Positions 1-7,691 of a stretch of 64,000 nt of DNA are shown here, piece by piece (position 1 is the first letter of the stretch; every line of letters begins with the position of its first letter). The DNA comes from Streptomyces kanamyceticus (lineage in GTDB: Bacteria; Actinomycetota; Actinomycetes; Streptomycetales; Streptomycetaceae). The notes below the pieces were generated by a model, which saw only the letters and a program-made list of their open reading frames with translations, did not search any database and was not told the DNA's origin. Location of the stretch: the NCBI RefSeq assembly GCF_008704495.1, contig NZ_CP023699.1, positions 8,246,001 to 8,310,000 of the forward strand. Reading direction: 5' to 3'. The position numbers and the translations under genes were made by a program.

Positions 1-396
1 CGCGCCCTGGACCTCCACAAGCCCGACCCCGCGGACCCGATCGGCGTTCTCTCGGCGATCGGCGGCCTGGAGCACGCGGCGATGGTCGGCCTGCTGCTCG
101 GCGGCGCTTCGCTGCGCACCCCGGTCATCCTGGACGGCGTCAGCGCGGGCGCCGCGGCCCTGGTGGCCCGCGCCATCGCCCCCGAGGTCCTCGCGGCCTG
201 CATCGCGGGCCACCGCAGCGCGGAGCCGGGCCACGTGGCGGCCCTGAACAAGCTGGGCCTGCGCCCCCTGGTCGACCTCGACCTCCGTCTCGGCGAGGGC
301 ACCGGCGCCCTGCTCGCCCTCCCGGTGGTCCAGAGCGCGGCCCGTGCGATGCACGAGGTGGCGACGTTCGACTCGGCGGGCGTCACGGAGAAGTAG
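1..396 (+). CDS. cobT: Nicotinate-nucleotide--dimethylbenzimidazole phosphoribosyltransferase, C-terminal part
   Basis: The frame is open from the first base and ends at TAG 394-396, so only the last 131 residues lie in the window. CobT makes alpha-ribazole phosphate from dimethylbenzimidazole for the lower ligand of cobalamin. The visible part has the glycine-rich family block around LLLGGASLRTPVILDG, then a GHRSAEPGH segment and a GEGTGALLALP stretch near the end; the glutamate of GEGTGA corresponds to the catalytic residue of CobT enzymes. A cobalamin/siroheme methyltransferase gene follows 183 bp downstream, consistent with a cobalamin locus. The real start is outside the window. Confidence 0.9.
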   Translation, partial: RALDLHKPDPADPIGVLSAIGGLEHAAMVGLLLGGASLRTPVILDGVSAGAAALVARAIAPEVLAACIAGHRSAEPGHVAALNKLGLRPLVDLDLRLGEGTGALLALPVVQSAARAMHEVATFDSAGVTEK

Positions 397-406
397 TTTC
401 GCGGTC

Positions 407-447
407 CCCATCCGTGCCGCCCGTCCATGACGGGCGGCACGGATGGG
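407..447 (+). terminator. Strong hairpin terminator after cobT
   Basis: Bases 407-425 and 429-447 are perfectly complementary over 19 bp with a 3-nt CAT loop, starting 10 bp after the cobT stop. There is no downstream T-run, which is usual in Streptomyces. It probably ends cobT transcription. Confidence 0.75.
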
Positions 448-579
448 CACAACGCTCCGTCGTCGGGCACCATGACCGCGACGTGAGACTGCCGCCATAC
501 TGAAACCCGCACGTCAAAGAGCCGCCCCACCGTCGCAGCGGCAGCCGCACCGAACGCCCCGCACGAGGAGCCCCCAGCC

Positions 580-1818
580 ATGTCCACGGCCGAAAACCCC
601 GCCTACCCCGTAGGCCTCCGCCTCACCGGCCGCCGCGTCGTCGTCCTCGGCGGCGGCCAGGTCGCCCAGCGCCGCCTCCCCGCCCTGCTCAACGCGGGCG
701 CCGACGTCCTCCTCGTATCCCCGTCGGCGACGCCCTCAGTGGAGGCGATGGCCGACGCGGGCGAGCTCACCTGGGAGCGCCGCCGCTACGAGAGCGGTGA
801 CCTGCACAACGCCTGGTACGCCCTGATCGCCACCAGCGACGCCGAGGCGAACACCCAGGCGTCGGCGGAGGCGGAGGCGCACCGCGTCTGGTGCGTGCGC
901 TCGGACGACGCGGAGGCGGCCACCGCGTGGACCCCGGCCACGGGCCGCTCCGAGGGCGTGACCGTCGCCGTACTCAGCAGCGACCTGCACGACCGCGACC
1001 CGCGCCGCACCGCGGCGATCCGCGACGCGGTCGTCGAGGGCCTGCGCGACGGCAGCCTCGTCGCCCCGCACCTGCGCGTGCGCACTCCGGGCGTCGCGCT
1101 CGTCGGCGGCGGCCCCGGCGACCCCGACCTGATCACGGTCCGAGGGCGCCGCCTGCTCGCCGCGGCGGACGTCGTCATCGCCGACCGCCTCGGCCCCCGC
1201 GACCTCCTCGACGAGCTCCCGCCGCACGTCGAGGTGATCGACGCGGCGAAGATCCCGTACGGCCGCTACATGGCCCAGGAGGCGATCAACAACGCCCTGA
1301 TCGAGCACGCCAAGCAGGGCAAGGCCGTCGTCCGCCTGAAGGGCGGCGACCCCTACGTCTACGGCCGCGGCATGGAGGAGCTCCAGGCACTCGCGGAGGC
1401 GGGCATCACCTGCACCGTCGTACCCGGCATCTCCAGCTCGATCTCGGTTCCCTCGGCCGCCGGCATTCCCGTCACCCACCGCGGCGTCGCCCACGAGTTC
1501 ACGGTGGTCAGCGGCCACGTGGCCCCGGACGACGAGCGCTCCCTGGTCGACTGGCAGTCCCTGGCCAAGCTGCGCGGCACCCTCGTGATCCTCATGGGCG
1601 TCGACAAGATCGGCAAGATCGCCGAGGCCCTGATCGCCCACGGCAAGGCGGCCGATACCCCGCTCGCCCTGATCCAGGAGGGCACGACGGCGGCCCAGCG
1701 CCGCGTCGACGCGACGCTCGGCACGGTCGCCGACGCCGTGCGCACCCACGAGGTGAAGCCCCCCGCGGTCATCGTCGTCGGCGAGGTCGTGAAGGTCGGC
1801 CCGGCGCCCGCCGCCTGA
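580..1818 (+). CDS. cobA: Fused precorrin-2 dehydrogenase / uroporphyrinogen-III C-methyltransferase
   Basis: This 412-residue protein joins two steps of siroheme and cobalamin synthesis. The first ~160 residues form an NAD-binding precorrin-2 dehydrogenase/ferrochelatase-like domain with the Rossmann loop GGGQVAQRR at about residues 24-32. From about residue 172 the SAM-dependent uroporphyrinogen-III methyltransferase begins with VALVGGGPGDPDLIT, followed by the family motif LKGGDPYVYGRG near residues 252-263. The size and order resemble CysG-type siroheme synthases; Streptomyces genomes usually name it cobA. The ATG start is preceded by GAGGAG at 566-571. It lies directly after cobT, separated by a terminator hairpin, so it is likely transcribed on its own. 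Confidence 0.93.
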   Translation: MSTAENPAYPVGLRLTGRRVVVLGGGQVAQRRLPALLNAGADVLLVSPSATPSVEAMADAGELTWERRRYESGDLHNAWYALIATSDAEANTQASAEAEAHRVWCVRSDDAEAATAWTPATGRSEGVTVAVLSSDLHDRDPRRTAAIRDAVVEGLRDGSLVAPHLRVRTPGVALVGGGPGDPDLITVRGRRLLAAADVVIADRLGPRDLLDELPPHVEVIDAAKIPYGRYMAQEAINNALIEHAKQGKAVVRLKGGDPYVYGRGMEELQALAEAGITCTVVPGISSSISVPSAAGIPVTHRGVAHEFTVVSGHVAPDDERSLVDWQSLAKLRGTLVILMGVDKIGKIAEALIAHGKAADTPLALIQEGTTAAQRRVDATLGTVADAVRTHEVKPPAVIVVGEVVKVGPAPAA

Positions 1819-1929
1819 CCGGCCCCGCGCCGTCGCCCGACAGGCCCGGAAGCCCCCGAACGTAACCAGCGGTAACGCGACCCGCCCCCAGCCGTTGGCA
1901 CCACACCCAGGACAAGGCAGTATCACCCT

Positions 1930-2748
1930 GTGGCTGATCTCATCACCGTCGACGATCCCGACGACCCGCGCCTGCGCGACTACACCGGACTGACCGACGT
2001 CGAACTGCGCCGCAAGCGCGAACCGGCCGAGGGACTGTTCATCGCGGAGGGCGAGAAGGTCATCAGACGGGCCAAGGACGCCGGGTACGAGATGCGCTCG
2101 ATGCTGCTCTCGGCCAAGTGGGTCGACGTCATGCGCGACGTCATCGACGAACTCCCGGCCCCCGTGTACGCGGTGAGCCCGGACCTCGCCGAGCGCGTCA
2201 CCGGCTACCACGTGCACCGTGGCGCCCTCGCCTCCATGCAGCGCAAGCCGCTGCCCACCGCCGACGAACTCCTCGCCACCACCCGCCGCGTGGTCGTCAT
2301 GGAGGCGGTGAACGACCACACCAACATCGGCGCGATCTTCCGCTCCGCCGCGGCCCTCGGCATGGACGCGGTCCTGCTCTCGCCGGACTGCGCCGACCCG
2401 CTCTACCGCCGCTCGGTCAAGGTCTCGATGGGCGCCGTCTTCTCCGTCCCGTACGCCCGCCTGGAGTCCTGGCCCAAGGGCCTCGAAGGCGTCCGCGAGG
2501 CGGGCTTCAACCTCCTCGCCCTCACCCCGGACGAGAAGGCCAAGTCCCTGGACGAGGTGGCACCGCACCGGATGGACCGCGTGGCGCTGATGCTCGGCGC
2601 GGAGGGCGACGGGCTCTCCACCCAGGCCCTGGTCGCGGCCGACGAATGGGTCCGCATCCCGATGGCGCACGGCGTGGACTCGCTGAACGTGGGAGCGGCG
2701 GCCGCGGTCGCCTTCTACGCGGTGGCGACGGGCCGCCCTCAGCTCTGA
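1930..2748 (+). CDS. TrmH/SpoU-family RNA 2'-O-ribose methyltransferase
   Basis: This 272-residue protein is a SPOUT-class SAM-dependent methyltransferase acting on rRNA or tRNA; the exact target cannot be read from sequence. Family motif 1 (NDHTNIGAIFRSAAALG) lies near residue 128, motif 2 (LMLGAEGDGLS) near 222, and motif 3 (DSLNVGAAAAVAFYA) near 250, which form the knotted SAM site. The N-terminal ~100 residues are a substrate-binding domain. The GTG start has no Shine-Dalgarno sequence, and CAGTAT lies 6 nt upstream, so the mRNA may be leaderless. The end overlaps the convergent kinase gene by 10 bp. Confidence 0.9.
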   Translation: MADLITVDDPDDPRLRDYTGLTDVELRRKREPAEGLFIAEGEKVIRRAKDAGYEMRSMLLSAKWVDVMRDVIDELPAPVYAVSPDLAERVTGYHVHRGALASMQRKPLPTADELLATTRRVVVMEAVNDHTNIGAIFRSAAALGMDAVLLSPDCADPLYRRSVKVSMGAVFSVPYARLESWPKGLEGVREAGFNLLALTPDEKAKSLDEVAPHRMDRVALMLGAEGDGLSTQALVAADEWVRIPMAHGVDSLNVGAAAAVAFYAVATGRPQL

Positions 2749-4055
2749 GGGGCGCCGTCCCCGGAATCGACCCGCAGGCCGTGCGACTGCTGCGACTGGC
2801 CCGGGTGTACGTCGGTGTCCCCGAGGCCGCGCGCGGGCCCCTGGCACCCCTGCGCCGCGGCGATACCGAGGGCCACAAGCAGCGTCACGACCACGAACAC
2901 GAAGAGCCGCTGGCGCAGCAGCCGGGGGTTGGCGGGCCCCCGCCGCCCCGTACCCGTGGTGCGCGGCCCCTGCCGCCCGGTGCCGCTGCGCGGCGGCTGC
3001 CTGTTGCCGGAGCGCGTGGTGTTCCTGGGCGCGCCGGGGCGCGATCCTGACCGCGACGCACTCGGCCGCGACGTGTGGGGCCGCGCCGAGCCGCCGGTCC
3101 GCGGCGGGGGAGTGGCGCCGGGCGCCGCACGCCGCTGGGTGCGCTGCTCCGCGTAGTCCTCGGCGAGCCGCCCCGTCGGCCGGTCGTGGTCCTGGCGCGG
3201 CGCGGGCGGCCGCACGTCGCCGAGCCCCTGGGCCTCGCGGGCGGCGATCTCCTTGAGCCTGAGCGACAGTTGGAGCGTGCTGGGCCGCTCCTCTGGGTCC
3301 TTGGCGAGACAGGCCCTGATGAGCGGGGCGAGCGCGTCCGGCACCCCGCCCAGCTGCGCCTCCTCGTGTACGACGCGGTAGAGCATGACCTCGGAACTGC
3401 CGTGCCCGAAGGGCGAGTCCGCCATGCCCGCGTACGCGAGGGTGGCCCCCAGCGCGAAGACGTCGGTGGCGGGCGTGACGGCGGCGCCGCGCACCTGTTC
3501 GGGCGCGAGGAATCCGGGCGAGCCGACGGCGGTACCGACGTGGGTGAGCGTCGAGGCGCCCGTGGCCCAGGCGATGCCGAAGTCAATGATCCGCGGCCCC
3601 TTGGGGGACAGCAGGATGTTCGACGGCTTCAGATCCCGGTGGACGACACCGGCCTCGTGCACGGCCACGAGCCCCTCGGCGAGCGCGGAACCCACCACGG
3701 CCACGTCGGCGGCCGAGAGCGGGCCCTCGGCGGCGACCTTGTCGTGCAGCGAGGGCCCGGGAACGTACTGGGTGGCGAACCACGGCCGGTCGGCGTCGAG
3801 ATCGGCGGCGACGAGCCGCGCGGTGCAGCCGCCCCTGATGCGGCGGGCGGCCGAGACCTCCCGCGCGAACCGCGACCGGAACTCCTGATCCTCCGCCAGA
3901 TCGGGCCGGATCACCTTCAGGGCGACGCGCTGCCCCCGCCGGTCCGACCCCAGATAGACAACCCCCATGCCGCCGGCGCCCAGGCGCCTGTGCAGCCTGA
4001 ACGAGCCGACGACACGCGGGTCCTCGCGCCGGAGCCGCATCATCGCCATGTCCAT
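2739..4055 (-). CDS. Membrane-anchored serine/threonine protein kinase (Hanks type)
   Basis: A eukaryotic-like kinase domain fills the first ~270 residues: glycine loop GAGGMGVVYLG near 25-35, the ATP lysine in VALKVI near 47, catalytic loop HRDLKPSN near 137-144, and the DFG of IIDFGIAW near 157. A long linker rich in Pro, Arg, Ser and Gly follows, then one transmembrane helix (FVFVVVTLLVALGIAAA) and a ~40-residue C-terminal tail, presumably extracellular. No PASTA or other known sensor repeats are seen. The start is uncertain: GTG at 4085, ATG at 4055 or ATG at 4049 are all possible and none has a strong ribosome site. Its substrate is unknown. Confidence 0.88.
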   Translation of the reverse strand: MDMAMMRLRREDPRVVGSFRLHRRLGAGGMGVVYLGSDRRGQRVALKVIRPDLAEDQEFRSRFAREVSAARRIRGGCTARLVAADLDADRPWFATQYVPGPSLHDKVAAEGPLSAADVAVVGSALAEGLVAVHEAGVVHRDLKPSNILLSPKGPRIIDFGIAWATGASTLTHVGTAVGSPGFLAPEQVRGAAVTPATDVFALGATLAYAGMADSPFGHGSSEVMLYRVVHEEAQLGGVPDALAPLIRACLAKDPEERPSTLQLSLRLKEIAAREAQGLGDVRPPAPRQDHDRPTGRLAEDYAEQRTQRRAAPGATPPPRTGGSARPHTSRPSASRSGSRPGAPRNTTRSGNRQPPRSGTGRQGPRTTGTGRRGPANPRLLRQRLFVFVVVTLLVALGIAAAQGCQGPARGLGDTDVHPGQSQQSHGLRVDSGDGAPQS

Positions 4056-4251
4056 CCCCGCTACCCGGTCCGTCTGACGAGCCACAGCTTACGTTTCCGC
4101 GGGCGAGCACGTGCAGAGGCCGCGCCCTCGCGGCCCGATCGATTGTCAGTGCCGGATGGGAAACTTGAAGAGTGGTCAGAACACGGGGGACGAGGGGCCG
4201 TCAGCACCACCCCGATCCCCAACCATCCATCGCTGAAGGGGGATTGATCCC

Positions 4252-4518
4252 GTGAAGGGTGATCGCGTGGAGATAGTCGTGGACGCCGGGGACACGACGC
4301 GTACGTACGAAGTGGTGGCGAGCCGGGCGGGCCGCCGGGTGGAGACGGCGGTGCGCAGGGGAGTGGTGGAAGTGAGCGAAGTCACCCGCAGCGGCTCCGT
4401 GGTGCGTACGGCGCGCTTCATGGCGACCCGCGTCCTGGCCCTGGTCGAACAGCCGGTCCCGAGGGAGGACAGCTCGGAAGTAGTGCCCCGACCCCTGCGG
4501 GAAGACCCTGAGTCCTAG
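4252..4518 (+). CDS. Small conserved hypothetical protein (88 aa)
   Basis: I do not recognise a function. The 88-residue product is rich in Val and Arg, predicted to be mostly beta strands in its first 65 residues (alternating hydrophobic and charged positions, for example VEIVVDAGDTTRTYEVV), with a disordered Pro/Glu tail. No signal peptide, membrane segment or cysteine motif is present. GTG at 4252 is used with GAAGGGGGA upstream; a second GTG at 4267 is possible. It is divergently oriented from the kinase gene, with about 200 bp between them. Codon use is typical of the neighbourhood, which supports a real gene. Confidence 0.65.
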   Translation: MKGDRVEIVVDAGDTTRTYEVVASRAGRRVETAVRRGVVEVSEVTRSGSVVRTARFMATRVLALVEQPVPREDSSEVVPRPLREDPES

Positions 4519-4718
4519 GACTCCGTCTCCACCCACGGGAGTACACGCACCCCGGTCGGTCATCCTCCGGGAGGCCCGGCAATCGGTACGAGGGCATGAC
4601 GTGGGGGAAGCCCCGCGCACCTAGATTTGAGGTCAAGCGGCGGGTGGCAGCACTCGTCCCCCGAGGTCAGTTACTCGCCGCTGCCAAATTCACATCGAGA
4701 TCGGTCAGGAGAGGAACC

Positions 4719-4922
4719 ATGGCGGACACGGCACCGCGGACGATGCTCCGCACGCAAGGGCGCAGGTTCTCGGCGTTCGGCGTCCGCCCGTCCGGCACGC
4801 GCCACCCCTTGGTGGCGACGGCCATGGTCCTTCCCCTGGCAGCCCTGCTCGTAGTCGTCTTCGGCGGCTGGGAAGCAGTGGTCACACAAGCGTCGTCCGT
4901 GGGCGTGATGCTAGGGCGCTGA
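4719..4922 (+). CDS. Small membrane protein (67 aa)
   Basis: This short frame is chosen at ATG 4719 because GGAGAGG lies just upstream; the frame stays open further 5' but without another good start. The product has a basic, disordered N-terminus of ~28 residues and one hydrophobic helix (LVATAMVLPLAALLVVVFGGW). A single-span inner-membrane protein is likely; its role is unknown. It lies alone between the 88-residue hypothetical gene and the terminator at 5010-5041. Confidence 0.6.
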   Translation: MADTAPRTMLRTQGRRFSAFGVRPSGTRHPLVATAMVLPLAALLVVVFGGWEAVVTQASSVGVMLGR

Positions 4923-5009
4923 GCGGCGCCCCAGGCCCGGAAGAGCGGTCCGGGCGGGGACATCCGGCCATGAAACCCCGTGGGGACGGGGGTGCGGCGG
5001 ACGGCACGA

Positions 5010-5047
5010 CAACCCGCGCAGCTGGGGAGCTGCGCGGGTTGTTTCTT
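5010..5047 (+). terminator. Rho-independent terminator
   Basis: Bases 5010-5023 pair perfectly with 5028-5041 (14-bp stem, GGGG loop) and are followed by TTTCTTTT. It ends transcription of the 67-residue membrane protein gene. Confidence 0.88.
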
Positions 5048-5105
5048 TTCCCCACGGGCTCCGTGCCTGCCCGCCTGTATCTCCGCGACGGACCGTCCCT
5101 GTAGG

Positions 5106-5248
5106 AGCAACCCGCCTCGGCTTCGGCTGTGGGGCGGGGCCGCGGCGGTATGTCCGTCCTCGCCGTCCCAGGCGCACCGCCACACTTCGGGCACCTCGGA
5201 ACGAGGCCCCCAGTGCTCCGGGCGAACATACCGCCACGTCCCCTCGGG
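5106..5248 (+). repeat. Copy A of an inverted hairpin element
   Basis: This arm is, as its reverse complement, an imperfect copy of 5546-5692. It carries its own internal stem: GGCGGTATGT at 5144-5153 pairs with ACATACCGCC at 5226-5235. The flanks beyond the stem (GCGGCCCCGCCCC and ACGTCCCCTCGGG in one or other orientation) are shared by both copies. Confidence 0.8.
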
Positions 5249-5294
5249 CCGGATGGCGACTGCGGGCCGCTGCCGCCCCCGCCCCCGCCTCCCT

Positions 5295-5400
5295 CTGTGG
5301 GCGACCGCGCGCCGGTGGGCTACCGCTGTGGGCGACCGCGCCGATGGGCCGGACCCGGTGGGCAGGGCCGCTCCCGCTGTGGGCAATCGTGCCGCTGGGC
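5295..5400 (+). repeat. Three short CTGTGGGC-led repeats
   Basis: Three copies of a ~25-base motif occur at 5295-5320, 5326-5349 and 5377-5400. Each starts CTGTGGGC, continues with an (A/G)A(C/T)CG core and ends in a G-rich (A/C/G)TGGGC. Function unknown; likely an intergenic repeat. Confidence 0.6.
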
Positions 5401-5410
5401 GAGTGGGGTC

Positions 5411-5443
5411 TCCCCTGCTCGAGCGAAGCCGAGAGCTTGGGGA
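5411..5443 (+). repeat. Interspersed GCTCGAGC hairpin repeat, copy 1
   Basis: The block TCCCCTGCTCGAGC followed by GAGAGCTTGGGGA forms an imperfect hairpin. The same block recurs at 25008-25040 and, slightly changed, at 25076-25107. Streptomyces chromosomes carry many intergenic copies of this type. Confidence 0.75.
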
Positions 5444-5545
5444 AGGGTGGGCACAGTCCCCGTCGCCGAGGAGCGAGGACGGGGGCGCAGGCCACGGCGC
5501 GGGTGTGGGTGGGGACACCCCCACCGGCCCGCAGCCGCCCGCGCT

Positions 5546-5692
5546 CCCGAGGGGACGTGGGGGTATGTGCGAACGGAGCACAGTGGAGACCGGGGCACGG
5601 AAGCAAGCCCAGTAGCCCCCGCCCCGGGATGGCGAGTACGCACATACCCCCGCGGCCCCGCCCCCAAGACGAACCCAAGGCGACACCAGCCC
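5546..5692 (-). repeat. Copy B of the inverted hairpin element
   Basis: This is the inverted partner of 5106-5248. Its internal stem is GGGGGTATGTGCG at 5559-5571 with CGCACATACCCCC at 5639-5651, 13 bp perfect. Compared with copy A, a C-G pair is changed to G-C on both sides of the stem, so base pairing is kept. Confidence 0.8.
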
Positions 5693-5754
5693 AGAGGAAC
5701 CCGCTGCGTACGCTCACTCAAAGCACCCGACACCGCACCACCCCCGGGGGACCA

Positions 5755-6732
5755 GTGACCGCCGCCTTCCTGCCCGCCCTGACCGCGAAGGCCAGCGCCG
5801 CCGCCCACCCCAACCCCCACCCCAACCCCCGCCCCGATACCCCGTGCGACTGCGCAACCCCCGTACTCACAGCCCGCCCCGACGCCACAGTCATCCGCCA
5901 CGGCACCATCGTCGCCAAGGCGCACGCCCCGGACACACCCCCCACGGACCTGACCGCACGCCTGCAGACCGCAGCCCACCCCACACTCGCCACCACCCTG
6001 CTCCCCCCACTGCACCTGACGCCCACCGAACTGCAAGGCCGCCCCGTCACCCTCTGGCCCTACGGCACCCCCGTCGACCGAGACGACCCCGACGCGGCCC
6101 CTTGGGAAGCGGCTGCCACCCTCCTGGCCCGCCTGCACACCGTGCCGCCCCCGACCACGCTGCCCCACCCGCTCCCGCCCATGCGAGGCCCCGCCAAGGC
6201 CGCCCACGCCGTGGCCAGGCTGCACGCGGCAGGCCCGCACCCCGCCGCACCCCCGGTACTGCGCGCCTGGGCGGCGCTCCCGCCGTGGGCCCGCGCCGAG
6301 ACCCCGCCCCCAGGCCCCCACCTCCTGTGCCACGGCGACTTCCACCTCGGCCAGCTGGTCCGGACCCCGGAGGGCCACTGGCGCCTGATCGACGTGGACG
6401 ACCTGGGCACCGGCAACCCCGCGTGGGACCTGGCCAGACCCGCCGCCTGGTACGCCTGCGGCCTGCTCGCCCCCGACGAGTGGACGCGCTTCCTGGACAC
6501 CTACCGAGGGGCGGGCGGCGCCGCGGTCCCCGCCGACGGCGCCGACCCCTGGCCCGCGCTCGACGTCCCGGCCCGCGCCCTCACCGTGCAGACCGCGGCC
6601 CTGGCGATCACCAAGTCCGTCGCGGCCGACCGCCCCCTGGACGAGATCGAGCAGGCTCTGGTCGACGCCTGCGACCGGATGTCCCGAATGCCGCCTCGCC
6701 CGGCGGAGTTGGCGCCCGAGACCACGAAGTAG
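5755..6732 (+). CDS. Aminoglycoside phosphotransferase (APH)-family small-molecule kinase
   Basis: The 325-residue protein has the protein-kinase-like fold of the APH/choline kinase family. The catalytic loop is LLCHGDFHLGQLV, matching the HGDxHxxN/Q Brenner motif, and the metal-binding motif is the aspartate in LIDVDDLGTGNPAWDLA. The substrate cannot be inferred; no resistance gene context is present, so a metabolic sugar, choline or amino-sugar kinase is as likely as antibiotic modification. The N-terminus is Pro/Thr/Ala rich. GTG 5755 is chosen because GGGGGA precedes it; ATG 5629 lies inside the upstream repeat element and is unlikely. A zinc-ribbon gene follows after 69 bp. Confidence 0.8.
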   Translation: MTAAFLPALTAKASAAAHPNPHPNPRPDTPCDCATPVLTARPDATVIRHGTIVAKAHAPDTPPTDLTARLQTAAHPTLATTLLPPLHLTPTELQGRPVTLWPYGTPVDRDDPDAAPWEAAATLLARLHTVPPPTTLPHPLPPMRGPAKAAHAVARLHAAGPHPAAPPVLRAWAALPPWARAETPPPGPHLLCHGDFHLGQLVRTPEGHWRLIDVDDLGTGNPAWDLARPAAWYACGLLAPDEWTRFLDTYRGAGGAAVPADGADPWPALDVPARALTVQTAALAITKSVAADRPLDEIEQALVDACDRMSRMPPRPAELAPETTK

Positions 6733-6801
6733 GGTGCAACGCACCGAAGCCGGGCAGTAATCCGGCGAAGCAGTTACCACCGGCGAGGAGTTGAGCCGTC
6801 C

Positions 6802-7125
6802 ATGCAGTGCCCCAAGTGTCACGCACCGATGCACACGTACAACCGCAATGGCGTCCAGATCGAGCAGTGCAACGGCTGCCGCGGGATATTCCTCGACTAC
6901 GGCGAGCTGGAGTCCCTGACCCGGCTCGAGGCCCAGTGGGGCGGCCAGCAGGCCCCGCCGCCCCCGGCCCCCCAGGCCTACCCCGCGCCTCCGGCCCCCC
7001 AGGGCTACCCCGCGGCCCAGGCTCCCGCGTGGGGCGCCCCGCACGGCGGCCACGGCGGCCACGGAGGTCACTACGGCGGACACAGCCGGCACAAGAGCTT
7101 CGGGCACATGCTCTTCTCGTCCTGA
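6802..7125 (+). CDS. TFIIB-type zinc-ribbon protein (107 aa)
   Basis: The first ~45 residues are a zf-TFIIB zinc ribbon: cysteines C3 and C6 (CPKC) and C23 and C26 (CNGC) would bind one zinc ion, followed by the family signature GIFLDYGELESL. The rest is low complexity: a Pro/Ala/Gln tract and a Gly-His-rich HGGHGGHGGHYGGHS tail that could bind metal. No DNA-binding role is established for this family in bacteria. GAGGAG at 6786-6791 supports the ATG start. It lies after the phosphotransferase gene, probably co-transcribed, and is followed by a strong terminator. Confidence 0.85.
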   Translation: MQCPKCHAPMHTYNRNGVQIEQCNGCRGIFLDYGELESLTRLEAQWGGQQAPPPPAPQAYPAPPAPQGYPAAQAPAWGAPHGGHGGHGGHYGGHSRHKSFGHMLFSS

Positions 7126-7131
7126 GGAACG

Positions 7132-7167
7132 ACGAAGCCCCGGCCGTGGGAACGGCCGGGGCTTCGT
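7132..7167. terminator. Bidirectional hairpin terminator
   Basis: A 16-bp perfect stem (7132-7147 with 7152-7167, loop GGGA) lies between the zinc-ribbon gene and the convergent tRNA cluster. It can stop transcription from both sides. Confidence 0.82.
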
Positions 7168-7172
7168 AGGGA

Positions 7173-7247
7173 TGGTGCGCGATACTGGGATTGAACCAGT
7201 GACCTCTTCCGTGTCAGGGAAGCGCTCTCCCGCTGAGCTAATCGCGC
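7173..7247 (-). tRNA. tRNA-Val (GAC), CCA encoded
   Basis: The reverse strand folds as a tRNA with acceptor stem GCGCGAT/ATCGCGC, anticodon stem CTTCC/GGAAG and loop CTGACAC, giving anticodon GAC. The 3' ACCA is encoded (7173-7176). It is the last of five tRNA genes. Confidence 0.95.
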
Positions 7248-7276
7248 AGGTGAACCTGCGTGTGCTGCGTACTGCG

Positions 7277-7348
7277 TGCGCGATACTGGGATTGAACCAG
7301 TGACCTCTTCCGTGTCAGGGAAGCGCTCTCCCGCTGAGCTAATCGCGC
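7277..7348 (-). tRNA. tRNA-Val (GAC)
   Basis: The body is identical to the tRNA at 7173-7247 including the acceptor stem, but the 3' CCA is not encoded. Anticodon GAC. It reads GUC and GUU codons. Confidence 0.95.
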
Positions 7349-7389
7349 GGGGTCAGACCTCGGGAAGGCAAGCCTTCGAGAAGATCCAG

Positions 7390-7461
7390 TGGACGATACT
7401 GGGATTGAACCAGTGACCTCTTCCGTGTCAGGGAAGCGCTCTCCCGCTGAGCTAATCGTCC
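7390..7461 (-). tRNA. tRNA-Val (GAC), variant acceptor stem
   Basis: The body and anticodon GAC match the other two copies, but the acceptor stem is GGACGAT/ATCGTCC. Both strands of the stem changed together, so pairing is intact. CCA is not encoded. Confidence 0.94.
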
Positions 7462-7462
7462 T

Positions 7463-7536
7463 TGGAGGTGGAGACGGGATTTGAACCCGTGTAGACGGCT
7501 TTGCAGGCCGTTGCCTCGCCTCTCGGCCACTCCACC
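7463..7536 (-). tRNA. tRNA-Cys (GCA), CCA encoded
   Basis: Acceptor stem GGTGGAG/CTCCACC, anticodon stem ACGGC/GCCGT with loop CTGCAAA, giving anticodon GCA. The 3' CCA is encoded at 7463-7465, one base from the next tRNA. Confidence 0.95.
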
Positions 7537-7576
7537 AGGAGCGTAGGGGTTCGGGAAGATCCCCCACTTTCCTGCG

Positions 7577-7649
7577 AGCGGACGACCAGGTTCGAACTGG
7601 CGACCTCAACCTTGGCAAGGTTGCGCTCTACCAACTGAGCTACGTCCGC
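7577..7649 (-). tRNA. tRNA-Gly (GCC)
   Basis: Acceptor stem GCGGACG/CGTCCGC, anticodon stem CAACC/GGTTG with loop TTGCCAA, giving anticodon GCC. It is the first gene of the five-tRNA transcript Gly-Cys-Val-Val-Val. CCA is not encoded. Confidence 0.95.
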
Positions 7650-7691
7650 TTGTCTTTCCCGGCCCGCTTGCGCGTCCCGGCGACGTGTTGA

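Larger units (their letters stand above)
4923..5754. other. Gene-free, repeat-rich stretch
   Basis: These 832 bases contain no convincing gene. They hold a terminator (5010-5041), two inverted copies of a ~92-bp hairpin element (5106-5248 and 5546-5692), three copies of a CTGTGGGC-led motif (5295-5400) and one copy of an interspersed GCTCGAGC hairpin repeat (5411-5443). Long open frames cross it on both strands but read through repeats and have no start signals. Confidence 0.75.

Noticed and set aside
736..2847. Long open frame (703 codons) on the minus strand opposite cobA and the RNA methyltransferase gene
   Set aside because: High GC gives stop-poor antisense frames. The sequence is Arg/Gly/Ala-rich low complexity and crosses two well-recognised genes.
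5755..6732. Antibiotic resistance phosphotransferase
   Set aside because: Only general APH-family motifs are visible, and no biosynthetic or resistance context is present.
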